Of a stretch of DNA of 14,573 nucleotides, positions 6,684 through 13,077 are shown piece by piece (position 1 is the stretch's first letter; every line of letters begins with the position of its first letter). The notes under the pieces are model-generated. The model was not told the DNA's origin, made no database searches, and worked only from the letters and a program-made list of their open reading frames with translations. The stretch is from Bacteriovorax sp. UBA1852. Lineage in GTDB: Bacteria; Bdellovibrionota; Bacteriovoracia; Bacteriovoracales; Bacteriovoracaceae. Location: NCBI GenBank assembly GCA_002338505.1, contig DDIK01000012.1:1-14573 (forward strand), written 5' to 3'. Both the position numbers and the translations under genes were made by a program.

Positions 6684-8168
6684 TCAACTCATCCAGTTAT
6701 GATCATTTTGCATTTGCCACTTTGTAGTAACTTTCTTTATATCAGACCAAAAATTTAAACTATTACTTCCTGTGATATCACCATAACCAAATTTTGATTC
6801 ATTTATTCCACCAAAACTAAAAGGCTCTCTTGGAACAGGTACACCGATATTTATTCCAACCATACCCGCACTTGCATTCTTAGCAACAATTTCGGCCATG
6901 GCACCATTATTTGTAAATACGGACGCCGCGTTCCCATATTCATTTGAGTTTTCAATTTCTAGTGCTTCAGAAATATTCTGTGCTCTAATGATTGATAAGA
7001 CAGGGCCAAAAAGCTCCGTAAGCGCTGCCGTTGTTCCTGGCTTTACATGATCTAAAATAGTTGGGGCTAACCAATAGCCTCCATCTAAACCTTCTGGTGC
7101 TTTAGTATTTCTTCCATCGAGAATAATTTTAGCTCCTTCACTCACGGCCTCATCTATCGCCTTATCTAAGAACTCAACTTGTTCTTTTGTGATAATAGCA
7201 CCCATTTTATTTCCAACAGTCGTTTCAAGGGCCCTATTCTTAATAGCTTCAATTTGTGAATCAACTTCTCCAACGGCCAGTAAGACAGAAGCTGCCATAC
7301 ACCTTTGACCAGCACAGCCAGTGAAAGAATCAGCAATACCGACGCCCGCCATCTCAGCTTCAGCATCAGGAAGAAGAATAATATGATTCTTAGCTCCACC
7401 TAAACAAAGAGCTCTCTTTCCATGAGAAGTTGCTCTTGTATAAACAAGCTTAGCAATTTTTGATGATCCAACGAAGGCCACGGCCTTGACGTCTTCATGA
7501 TCAACGATAGCGTTCACACTATCAGCGCCACCATTTAATATAGTAAGAACACCCTTTGGTAAACCTGCTTCAATAAGAGCCTGTCCAATGAGAGTTGCAG
7601 TAAGAGGAGTTTTCTCAGAAGGTTTCCACACATAGCAGTTACCAAGAGTGATCGCGATTGGAATGGTCCACATAGGAACCATAGCAGGAAAATTAAAAGG
7701 AGTAATTGAAGCCACAACGCCTAAGGCCTCTCTTCTATACTCACATTGTACCCCGCGAGAAACTTCCATTTTCGCTGCACTATCAAGGTTTTGTAATGAA
7801 AGAGCATACTCTAATACTTCAACGCCTTTCATCACCCCAGCTCTTGACTCATTAAGTGTCTTTCCACTTTCTAAGCTAATCGTATTTGAAATTGTTTCTA
7901 TTTCGCGCAGTAAAATTTCTCTAAAGCGAAACATGATTGAAGTTCTCTCTTTTAGAGGAGTCTTTTTCCAAGTATCACTTGCAAGGTTGGCAGCATAAAT
8001 TGCTTTAGAAACTTCTTCAGAAGAAGCATTCTTTGAGCGGCCTACTACCGCACCATTATAAGGTGAAAAAATATCGAATTCTTTTCCACTACCATCGCTC
8101 CACTCTCCACCAATAAGGTGTGGACAAGACATGACTTCAGTTGGAAAACTTATATGATTATCAGACAT
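6684..8168 (-). CDS. mmsA: CoA-acylating aldehyde dehydrogenase, MmsA (methylmalonate/malonate semialdehyde dehydrogenase) family
   Basis: A 494-residue protein, the usual MmsA length. MmsA marks are TPFNFPAMVPMW (156-167), the LGGAKNH segment (257-262) where ordinary aldehyde dehydrogenases carry a catalytic Glu, the catalytic Cys290 in GCAGQRCMA, and VPVPREPFSFGG near the C-terminus. The family converts methylmalonate or malonate semialdehyde with NAD and CoA to propionyl- or acetyl-CoA and CO2. It is the first gene of the operon, with GGAG before ATG 8168 and a 7-nt gap to URC1. In the yeast URC route the C3 fragment is malonate semialdehyde, which is reduced to 3-hydroxypropionate; here this enzyme would oxidise it to acetyl-CoA instead. 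That substrate choice is inferred from context. A valine or inositol role is possible, but no such genes adjoin. Confidence 0.85.
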   Translation of the reverse strand: MSDNHISFPTEVMSCPHLIGGEWSDGSGKEFDIFSPYNGAVVGRSKNASSEEVSKAIYAANLASDTWKKTPLKERTSIMFRFREILLREIETISNTISLESGKTLNESRAGVMKGVEVLEYALSLQNLDSAAKMEVSRGVQCEYRREALGVVASITPFNFPAMVPMWTIPIAITLGNCYVWKPSEKTPLTATLIGQALIEAGLPKGVLTILNGGADSVNAIVDHEDVKAVAFVGSSKIAKLVYTRATSHGKRALCLGGAKNHIILLPDAEAEMAGVGIADSFTGCAGQRCMAASVLLAVGEVDSQIEAIKNRALETTVGNKMGAIITKEQVEFLDKAIDEAVSEGAKIILDGRNTKAPEGLDGGYWLAPTILDHVKPGTTAALTELFGPVLSIIRAQNISEALEIENSNEYGNAASVFTNNGAMAEIVAKNASAGMVGINIGVPVPREPFSFGGINESKFGYGDITGSNSLNFWSDIKKVTTKWQMQNDHNWMS

Positions 8169-8173
8169 AAACG

Positions 8174-8239
8174 CTCCGTGTTTTTGAATTAAACGAGAAT
8201 TATACGTATAGAATGTCTAATAGGAAAATGTGCACGGAG
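8174..8239. repeat. Inverted repeat, one arm carrying the mmsA ribosome binding site
   Basis: CTCCGTG (8174-8180) and CACGGAG (8233-8239) are perfect 7-bp inverted copies, 52 nt apart. On the minus-strand RNA the downstream arm contains the GGAG of mmsA. A transcript starting upstream of 8239 could pair the arms and hide that site; one starting near 8192 would lack the upstream arm. Confidence 0.35.
8199..8227 (-). promoter_or_regulatory. Candidate promoter of the mmsA-URC1-URC4-upp-udk operon
   Basis: A perfect TATAAT (8199-8204, minus strand) lies about 30 nt before ATG 8168. At 17-bp spacing the -35 is TTTCCT (8222-8227), only 3 of 6. The palindrome TATACGTATA (8201-8210) overlaps the -10 and could be a regulator site. 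A good -35-like TTGACT (8238-8243) has no well-spaced -10. Confidence 0.45.
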
Positions 8240-8252
8240 TCAACAAATATAC

Positions 8253-8705
8253 TTAATAGATTGCCTTGTAGTTAGCACAGTGAAAGGCAATATTTCCTCC
8301 TATCCGAAGAGCACGATACATTATCTTGGCCCACCTCTTACATTTCTTTGGCTTTTTAGCTTGCTCACAAGAATTCAAGAGTCCATCTTTAAATCTCATA
8401 TCACAGTATTTTCGACCAAACCCATTTGAAGCAGGTTCATGGTGATAACAAAGATCATGAGCAATGCAATGAGGATAGAATAATTCAGTATGTCCGCCAT
8501 CCGGTCCAGTACAACCATCAAAGAACTGCTCAGTGCCCTCTTGATTTTCAAAAACACAGAAACCAAAGTTTAACATTAACTTAGACTTTGGACAGGTATA
8601 CGTCTTTTGAACTTTACCACCAAACTTTTGGCAATAACTCTCTAGTAGAAGATCACTAGTGGCGAAAACTTGAAAAGAGAATAGAAAAATCAGAATACGA
8701 TACAT
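8253..8705 (-). CDS. Secreted phospholipase A2-like protein
   Basis: A 150-residue precursor. MYRILIFLFSFQVFA is a signal peptide, likely cut after Ala15. The mature protein carries ten Cys (25, 38, 50, 65, 80, 86, 101, 113, 122, 143), enough for five disulfides. The PLA2 active-site helix is clear: CIAHDLCYHH with His83-Asp84, followed by YCDMRF with Asp102 in the place of the second catalytic Asp. GCTGPDGG (64-71) sits where the calcium loop belongs. The layout (GC-x-GP, C-x2-HD-x-CY, CD-x2-F, C) recalls group XII and microbial secreted PLA2s. Such enzymes hydrolyse the sn-2 ester of phospholipids; for a predator, prey membranes are a plausible target (inference). No Shine-Dalgarno precedes ATG 8705, and no other Met could start the signal peptide. 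It lies 25 nt after the MBL gene. Confidence 0.78.
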   Translation of the reverse strand: MYRILIFLFSFQVFATSDLLLESYCQKFGGKVQKTYTCPKSKLMLNFGFCVFENQEGTEQFFDGCTGPDGGHTELFYPHCIAHDLCYHHEPASNGFGRKYCDMRFKDGLLNSCEQAKKPKKCKRWAKIMYRALRIGGNIAFHCANYKAIY

Positions 8706-8711
8706 CGTAAA

Positions 8712-8741
8712 ATTATATCGACTTTATAACTTATCTGTAAA
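8712..8741 (-). promoter_or_regulatory. Promoter of the PLA2-like gene, leaderless spacing
   Basis: TTTACA (-35, 8736-8741, 5 of 6), an 18-bp spacer and a perfect TATAAT (-10, 8712-8717) end 6 nt before ATG 8705. The predicted start of transcription is the A of the ATG. The -35 lies inside the final codons of the MBL gene. Confidence 0.6.
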
Positions 8742-9486
8742 ATCTTAAAAGGCTTGTGAGTATTTTAAACAGGGAGTTTGTATGAGTCACTCTCTTAAAA
8801 TTAGAATCATCAATAAAAGAAGTTAACTCACCTTTAGAAATTACTCTTTCTCCATAGTGTGCAAGCAAGAAGGTCTCTATATCGAGTTCAAGATACTTTC
8901 TAAGAGATTCTTTATACTGTTTAGGAAAATTCACCGGATAAGGTGAAATGATCCCTCTTCTTGTAAATATAAGATTATCAGCGACATAAATTCGCTGCGT
9001 CCCTTGATGATAGAGAGAAAGATCACTAGCAGTATGGCCTGGAGCTGAGACAACTTTCCAATCTGGAAAACCAGGAAGTGGATCTTCATCACTTAAAGTA
9101 AAATCATAATCAACAAAACGAGAAAAGAATATATTTTGAAAGCGCTTTTTCTTATGAGTTTTAAAGAAGACCAGATACGTTAGGAGTATATCAATAAAGT
9201 AAGTGACAAGGCCTCTAAGTCCCTTATACCAGTCATTAGAAAGTGCCGATCCAACAACCATCACCCCAAGACGCTTATACTCCATAGCCCCACCCGAGTG
9301 ATCAGGATGAGCATGAGTAACAACTACAAGCTTAAGGTCTAAAAAAGGTCTTTTCAGCTCATTTTCAATGAAGTTCTTAACGACCTGAACATCGACGATG
9401 GTACCACTATCCAATAAGAGAAGTTTATCTTCGTACTCAATAAGATAGAGAGACTGAATAAAACCTTTAATTACATGTACTTCCAT
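8731..9486 (-). CDS. Metallo-beta-lactamase-fold hydrolase
   Basis: A 251-residue protein with the complete MBL metal set: THAHPDH gives His58, His60, Asp62 and His63; His151 is in APGHTASD, Asp170 in YVADN and His210 in LLAHYGE. This pattern is that of a binuclear zinc hydrolase of the lactonase/glyoxalase II/RNase Z superfamily without further specificity. Residues about 91-108 (GLVTYFIDILLTYLVFF) form a strongly hydrophobic insert between metal motifs, perhaps a membrane-associating or substrate-pocket helix. There is no signal peptide, so it acts in the cytoplasm. No Shine-Dalgarno precedes ATG 9486. The PLA2-like gene follows on the same strand; a lipid-breakdown partnership is possible but unproven. 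Confidence 0.85.
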   Translation of the reverse strand: MEVHVIKGFIQSLYLIEYEDKLLLLDSGTIVDVQVVKNFIENELKRPFLDLKLVVVTHAHPDHSGGAMEYKRLGVMVVGSALSNDWYKGLRGLVTYFIDILLTYLVFFKTHKKKRFQNIFFSRFVDYDFTLSDEDPLPGFPDWKVVSAPGHTASDLSLYHQGTQRIYVADNLIFTRRGIISPYPVNFPKQYKESLRKYLELDIETFLLAHYGERVISKGELTSFIDDSNFKRVTHTNSLFKILTSLLRFYR

Positions 9487-9492
9487 AAATTC

Positions 9493-9521
9493 ATTATAGA
9501 CAAGAATAATTGCTTTGTCCT
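9493..9521 (-). promoter_or_regulatory. Promoter of the MBL-fold gene, leaderless spacing
   Basis: AGGACA (-35, 9516-9521, 4 of 6), a 17-bp spacer and a perfect TATAAT (-10, 9493-9498) end exactly 6 nt before ATG 9486. As with the PLA2-like gene, the predicted transcript starts on the ATG. Confidence 0.55.
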
Positions 9522-9568
9522 TGTAAACTATTGAATATTTGAAGCGAGAAAATGTGAGAAATAAGTTT

Positions 9569-9597
9569 TTTTAAAAATGTCTCATTCCAGTCATAAT
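9569..9597 (+). promoter_or_regulatory. Weak candidate promoter for the 61-residue protein
   Basis: CATAAT (-10, 9592-9597, 5 of 6) lies 17 bp after TTTTAA (9569-9574, 3 of 6). It is placed about 30 nt before the TTG start at 9630, in the divergent region shared with the MBL gene. Confidence 0.35.
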
Positions 9598-9620
9598 AGA
9601 GTTACACACACAAACAAAAC

Positions 9621-9626
9621 GGAGAG
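9621..9626 (+). promoter_or_regulatory. Ribosome binding site that selects a TTG start
   Basis: GGAGAG lies 3 nt before TTG 9630. No ATG occurs in this frame until codon 27, which is too far inside the helical region, so this site identifies the TTG start. Confidence 0.65.
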
Positions 9627-9629
9627 AAA

Positions 9630-9815
9630 TTGAGCGAATTATCAGATGAAATCAAAAAAGAGATCAATTTAGAAATTGAGGCCCTTGAAAAGAGCCTAAG
9701 TGGCAACATGCTAACGGATATGGATATAAGAGATAAGATCCATAATCTTAAAATGAAGCTAAATGGTGTAAGACCAGTTGATAGCTTTGTTGAATGTGTT
9801 GGCTGCGGCTCCTAG
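9630..9815 (+). CDS. 61-residue protein ending in a CVGCGS motif, upstream of the OsmC-YcaO gene
   Basis: A small cytoplasmic protein starting at TTG with a good ribosome site just before it. Residues 1-45 are acidic/basic and helix-forming (EIKKEINLEIEALEKSL, then MDIRDKIHNLKMKLNG), suggesting a helical hairpin or short coiled coil. A short linker VRPVDSF leads to a C-terminus ECVGCGS with Cys56 and Cys59. The gene ends 69 nt before the OsmC-YcaO fusion on the same strand. YcaO enzymes modify peptide backbones, often on small precursor peptides with Cys/Ser/Gly-rich C-termini, so this could be a substrate. Alternatively the Cys pair could bind zinc across a dimer or serve as a redox or persulfide carrier. 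I do not recognise a named family; the gene itself looks real. Confidence 0.7.
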   Translation: MSELSDEIKKEINLEIEALEKSLSGNMLTDMDIRDKIHNLKMKLNGVRPVDSFVECVGCGS

Positions 9816-9884
9816 TCCTGTAATACTTATACATTCCTAGTTGCACATCTACTCATAGGGTGGAAATTTTGCTAATTTTCATCT

Positions 9885-12059
9885 ATGCAAGTAGATGTAC
9901 GATTTTTAGATAATTTAAGATTAGAAGCTAGTTTTGATGATTACAAAGTCATGACTGATCAGCCTGTGCGCTATAAAGGAGATGGTACAGCTCCTAGCCC
10001 CTTTGACTACTTCTTAGCTTCATCTGCCCTTTGCGCGGCCTATTTTGTAAAACTCTATTGCGCCTCTCGTGATATACCAACAGAGGATATTAGAGTACGC
10101 CAAAATAATATTCTTGATCCAGAAAATAGATATAATCAAACCTTTAAAATCGAAGTCGAGCTTCCTAGCGGTATCAGTGAAAAAGACAAGCAAGGAATTT
10201 TGCGCTCAATGGAGAGATGTACCGTTAAGCGTGTTATTCAAAATGAGCCGGAGTTTAGTATCTCACAAATCGATGTTCTAGGAGCAGACTCTGGATTCGA
10301 TTTAGAGATTGAAGAAGGAAAGCAAACGCTCATTCTTGGAAAAGACCTTCCTCTTGAGAAAACTATGACCCATATGTCTTCTCTCTTACGAAATCTAGGA
10401 ATCAATATTGAGATTTCTTCCTGGAGAAATCCAGTCCCCTATGTTTGGTCTGTGCATATTCGAGACGCTGACTCTCCCCTTTGTTATACGAATGGAAAAG
10501 GCTCTAGCAAGGAGGCCGCTTTTTGTTCGGCCCTTGGTGAATATCTTGAGAGACTTAGCAATAATTACTTTTATAACGATTTCTATCTAGGTGAAGAAAT
10601 TGCAAATTCTAAGTTTGTTCATTACCCAAATGAGAAATGGTTTCCACTTGAAACTGATGACTCAATTCCAAATGGTTTGATGGACGACACTCTTATGAAT
10701 GCTTATGACAATGATGGTGAATTAAAAGGATCACACCTTATTGACACCAACTCAGGAAATAAGAAAAGAGGAATTTGCGCTATCCCATTTACGAGGCAAT
10801 CAGATCAAAGAGACATCTACATTCCTGTAAATCTCATCGGTAACCTCTTTGTTAGTAATGGTATGAGTGCTGGAAATAGTCTGTATGAAGCTCGTGTACA
10901 AAGTCTGTGTGAGATATTTGAGCGATCTGTAAAAAATAGAATCATTATGGAAGAAATCACTTTACCTGATGTGCCTAATGAAGTTCTTTCAAGATTTCCA
11001 AATATTATTGAAGGAATAAAGAAAATTGAAGAGGCAGGATTTCCTATATATGTGAAAGACGCTTCTTTAGGGGGATTATACCCTGTCATGTGTGTGACTC
11101 TGATGAATCCTAAAACAGGTGGAGTCTTTGCATCTTTTGGCGCTCATCCTAATTTTGAAGTGGCCTTAGAAAGAAGTCTTACCGAGCTTTTACAAGGAAG
11201 GAGTTATGAAGGACTTAATGATGTCCCTCCTCCAACATTTAATAGCTTCGCCGTCACTGAACACAATAATATTGTCGATCATTTTATAGATTCGACCGGT
11301 ATCATTTCATGGAAGTTTTTTAGCGCTGATGAAGACTTTCAGTTTTGTGATTGGAACTTTACAGGTTCAACAGAGGATGAGTTTAATCACCTCATGAGTA
11401 TCTTTAAAAAGCTTGAAAAAGAAGTCTACATTGCAGACTATAATGATCTTGGTGCGAATGCATGTCGAATCATCGTTCCAGACTATTCAGAGATTTACCC
11501 AAGTGAAGACCTCATTTGGGATAATAACAATAGGGCCCTGAAATTCAGAGCTGATATTCTTAATCTACATGACTTAAGTGATGAACAAGTTTCTTCACTC
11601 ATTGAGAGACTTGAAGATGAGGGTCTCGATGAATACATGCCTATATCAGAACTCATTGGTATTTCATTTGATGACACAACAGTATGGGGGCAACTCGTCG
11701 TAGGCGAACTTAAATGTCTTTGTAACCTTGCTTTAAAGAGACTTGAAGAAGCAAAGCAATTTTCAGAAAGCTTTTTAAACTTTAATGATAATACTCCACA
11801 GAGGAGAAAATTCTATCAACTACTTGATGTTGTGCTTGATATCGAACTTGATGATGACCTTATGAGAGATAATTATTATCAAAGTCTTGTAAGAATGTAT
11901 GGATCAGAATTAGTTAAAGATGCATTTCAAATTATTGATGGAAGTATCCGGTTCTATGGGCTCTATAAAACTGACTTGAGTTTAAAGAGTGTTGATAAGC
12001 ATTCCAAGCTTATTGAGAGTTATAAAAAAATTCAAAACTTCAGATCACAAAAACTCTAA
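9885..12059 (+). CDS. OsmC-YcaO fusion protein (OsmC domain/YcaO domain-containing)
   Basis: A 724-residue cytoplasmic fusion. Residues 1-135 are OsmC-like: FDYFLASSALCAAYF puts Cys50 at the peroxidatic position, and MERCTVKRV puts Cys112 at the partner position. Residues about 150-560 are YcaO: GKGSSKEAAFCSALGEYLER (204-223) and GMSAGNSLYEARVQSLCEIFER (326-347) carry the Glu-rich ATP/metal-binding signatures. The last 150 residues are helical. Size and order fit the described OsmC/YcaO family (TIGR03549-like), known mainly from marine proteobacteria and without an assigned function. The C-terminus (NFRSQKL) lacks the PxPxP end of azoline-forming YcaOs, and no E1-like partner adjoins, so thiazole/oxazole formation is not supported. 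No Shine-Dalgarno sequence precedes ATG 9885; GGTGGA is about 20 nt away. Its stop overlaps the convergent DCC gene by 4 nt. Confidence 0.88.
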   Translation: MQVDVRFLDNLRLEASFDDYKVMTDQPVRYKGDGTAPSPFDYFLASSALCAAYFVKLYCASRDIPTEDIRVRQNNILDPENRYNQTFKIEVELPSGISEKDKQGILRSMERCTVKRVIQNEPEFSISQIDVLGADSGFDLEIEEGKQTLILGKDLPLEKTMTHMSSLLRNLGINIEISSWRNPVPYVWSVHIRDADSPLCYTNGKGSSKEAAFCSALGEYLERLSNNYFYNDFYLGEEIANSKFVHYPNEKWFPLETDDSIPNGLMDDTLMNAYDNDGELKGSHLIDTNSGNKKRGICAIPFTRQSDQRDIYIPVNLIGNLFVSNGMSAGNSLYEARVQSLCEIFERSVKNRIIMEEITLPDVPNEVLSRFPNIIEGIKKIEEAGFPIYVKDASLGGLYPVMCVTLMNPKTGGVFASFGAHPNFEVALERSLTELLQGRSYEGLNDVPPPTFNSFAVTEHNNIVDHFIDSTGIISWKFFSADEDFQFCDWNFTGSTEDEFNHLMSIFKKLEKEVYIADYNDLGANACRIIVPDYSEIYPSEDLIWDNNNRALKFRADILNLHDLSDEQVSSLIERLEDEGLDEYMPISELIGISFDDTTVWGQLVVGELKCLCNLALKRLEEAKQFSESFLNFNDNTPQRRKFYQLLDVVLDIELDDDLMRDNYYQSLVRMYGSELVKDAFQIIDGSIRFYGLYKTDLSLKSVDKHSKLIESYKKIQNFRSQKL

Positions 12060-12430
12060 GCACAAACGCTATCATCGCATCCTCTCTTTGGGAGTCTCGG
12101 ACGAATATGATGTGCAAAAATGTCATAACCTTTATTCAAAGATGGTCTTAAGTATTTATTTTCAAACACAGGAATAAGAATCTTATAGCGAGGTAGTCTC
12201 TTCCATATTTCTATAAAGCTATCAATACCTACATAGACTTTTCCCTGCTCATCAATTGCATGCATGTGAAGATTTACGGCTCTATTGCACAATCCAAATT
12301 CAGAGGCGTTGAAATTCTCAGATGAAATATCGACAAGTTCAAGTTGAGACTCTTTATCGAGATCAGCATAGTGAGAAACTTCTTTATGACAAACTCTACA
12401 TGCACCATCGAATAATATTTTTAAGCTCAT
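12056..12430 (-). CDS. DCC family (DUF393) thiol-disulfide oxidoreductase-like protein
   Basis: A 124-residue protein with the family's opening signature LFDGACRVCHKEV: Asp8, Cys11 and Cys14 of the DGxCxxC motif at the end of the first strand, as in a thioredoxin-like fold. The rest (ENFNASEFGLCNRAV, YVGIDSFIEIWKRLP) fits DUF393. The C-terminus has an extra pair of Cys in RGCDDSVCA. The family is predicted to have thiol redox activity, but no substrate is known to me. AGGAG lies 6 nt before ATG 12430. The gene is tail to tail with the OsmC-YcaO fusion, sharing 4 nt (CTAA), so it is on the opposite transcript and co-regulation is not implied. Confidence 0.85.
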   Translation of the reverse strand: MSLKILFDGACRVCHKEVSHYADLDKESQLELVDISSENFNASEFGLCNRAVNLHMHAIDEQGKVYVGIDSFIEIWKRLPRYKILIPVFENKYLRPSLNKGYDIFAHHIRPRLPKRGCDDSVCA

Positions 12431-12448
12431 AATGACTCCTATATAGCG

Positions 12449-12454
12449 ATTATA
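12449..12454 (-). promoter_or_regulatory. -10 box of the DCC/DUF393 gene
   Basis: A perfect TATAAT on the minus strand lies 18 nt before ATG 12430 and would give a leader of only about 12 nt that still carries the AGGAG site. No good -35 is found at 16-18 bp. Confidence 0.4.
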
Positions 12455-12568
12455 GCTTAAGATGAGTTTCCCTCATTAACTGTACAGCATAATTTAAACT
12501 AGACGAAACATAAACAAAGTATTCATCTCCTCAAAAGGATGTATTATTGAGATATCTAAAGGAGAGAC

Positions 12569-13006
12569 ATGAGGATATTAATCAAGACCAGATTAGAAAA
12601 GAACTATAGTGAAGTTTTCAGAGGTTTTAATGTTGATCTCTTTAAAGCACTCAAACCTCCTCTTCTAAGTCTTGAGGTTGTAAAATTTGACGGCTGTGTA
12701 ACTGGGGATGAAGTAAGTCTAGAAGTGGGACTTGGCCCTTTAAAGAAGAAATGGGTAAGTCACATAACAGAACATGGAGAAAGTGCTGAGCAGTACTTCT
12801 TTGTCGATGTCGGACACGTTCTACCTCCGCCATTAAAAGACTGGCGCCATACCCATAGAATTATCAAGCTCGGTGAGAATTCAACAGAAATTCACGATGA
12901 TATTGAGTTCTCTTCAGGCTTTAAAGTATTAGACTACTTGATCTACCCTGCTCTCTACTTCCAATTTTGGCTTCGAATCCCTGCCTATAAGAAGTTTTTC
13001 GACTAG
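12569..13006 (+). CDS. SRPBCC (START-like) ligand-binding superfamily protein
   Basis: A 145-residue cytoplasmic protein of the size of a single SRPBCC helix-grip domain, the fold of polyketide cyclases and START-like lipid binders. Typical features are the N-terminal strand IKTRLEKNYSEVF, the DWRHTHRI turn (91-97), the strand TEIHDDIEFSSG (106-117) and the C-terminal amphipathic helix with YPALYFQFWLRIPAYKKFF that closes the ligand pocket. The ligand cannot be told from sequence. AAGGAG lies 4 nt before ATG 12569. It is divergent from the DCC gene and 71 nt ahead of the symporter gene; a shared transcript with the latter is possible but a separate weak promoter is also seen. Confidence 0.72.
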   Translation: MRILIKTRLEKNYSEVFRGFNVDLFKALKPPLLSLEVVKFDGCVTGDEVSLEVGLGPLKKKWVSHITEHGESAEQYFFVDVGHVLPPPLKDWRHTHRIIKLGENSTEIHDDIEFSSGFKVLDYLIYPALYFQFWLRIPAYKKFFD

Positions 13007-13030
13007 AAAACAATACGCCATCCCTGTCAC

Positions 13031-13059
13031 TTACCAAAATAACACCATATTCTTAAACT
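13031..13059 (+). promoter_or_regulatory. Weak candidate promoter for the symporter-porin pair
   Basis: TTACCA (13031-13036, 4 of 6), a 17-bp spacer and TAAACT (13054-13059, 4 of 6) lie upstream of ATG 13078, giving a short leader with the AAGGAT ribosome site. Confidence 0.3.
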
Positions 13060-13077
13060 ATTCATATAAGGATATGT

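Noticed and set aside
7648..7998. 116-codon plus-strand open frame opposite mmsA
   Set aside because: Fully antisense to conserved MmsA motifs; no support as a gene.
8215..8243. TTGACT with TTAGAC or TATTAG as the mmsA promoter
   Set aside because: -10 matches are poor at 17 bp, or need a 15-bp spacer; the perfect TATAAT at 8199-8204 is preferred.
9861..9880. Hairpin or terminator between the small protein and the OsmC-YcaO gene
   Set aside because: Only a weak A/T stem with a mismatch and no T-run; not enough to call.
9885..12059. Thiazole/oxazole (azoline) RiPP biosynthesis enzyme
   Set aside because: No C-terminal PxPxP, no E1-like partner, protease or exporter in view; kept only as an open question for the small upstream protein.
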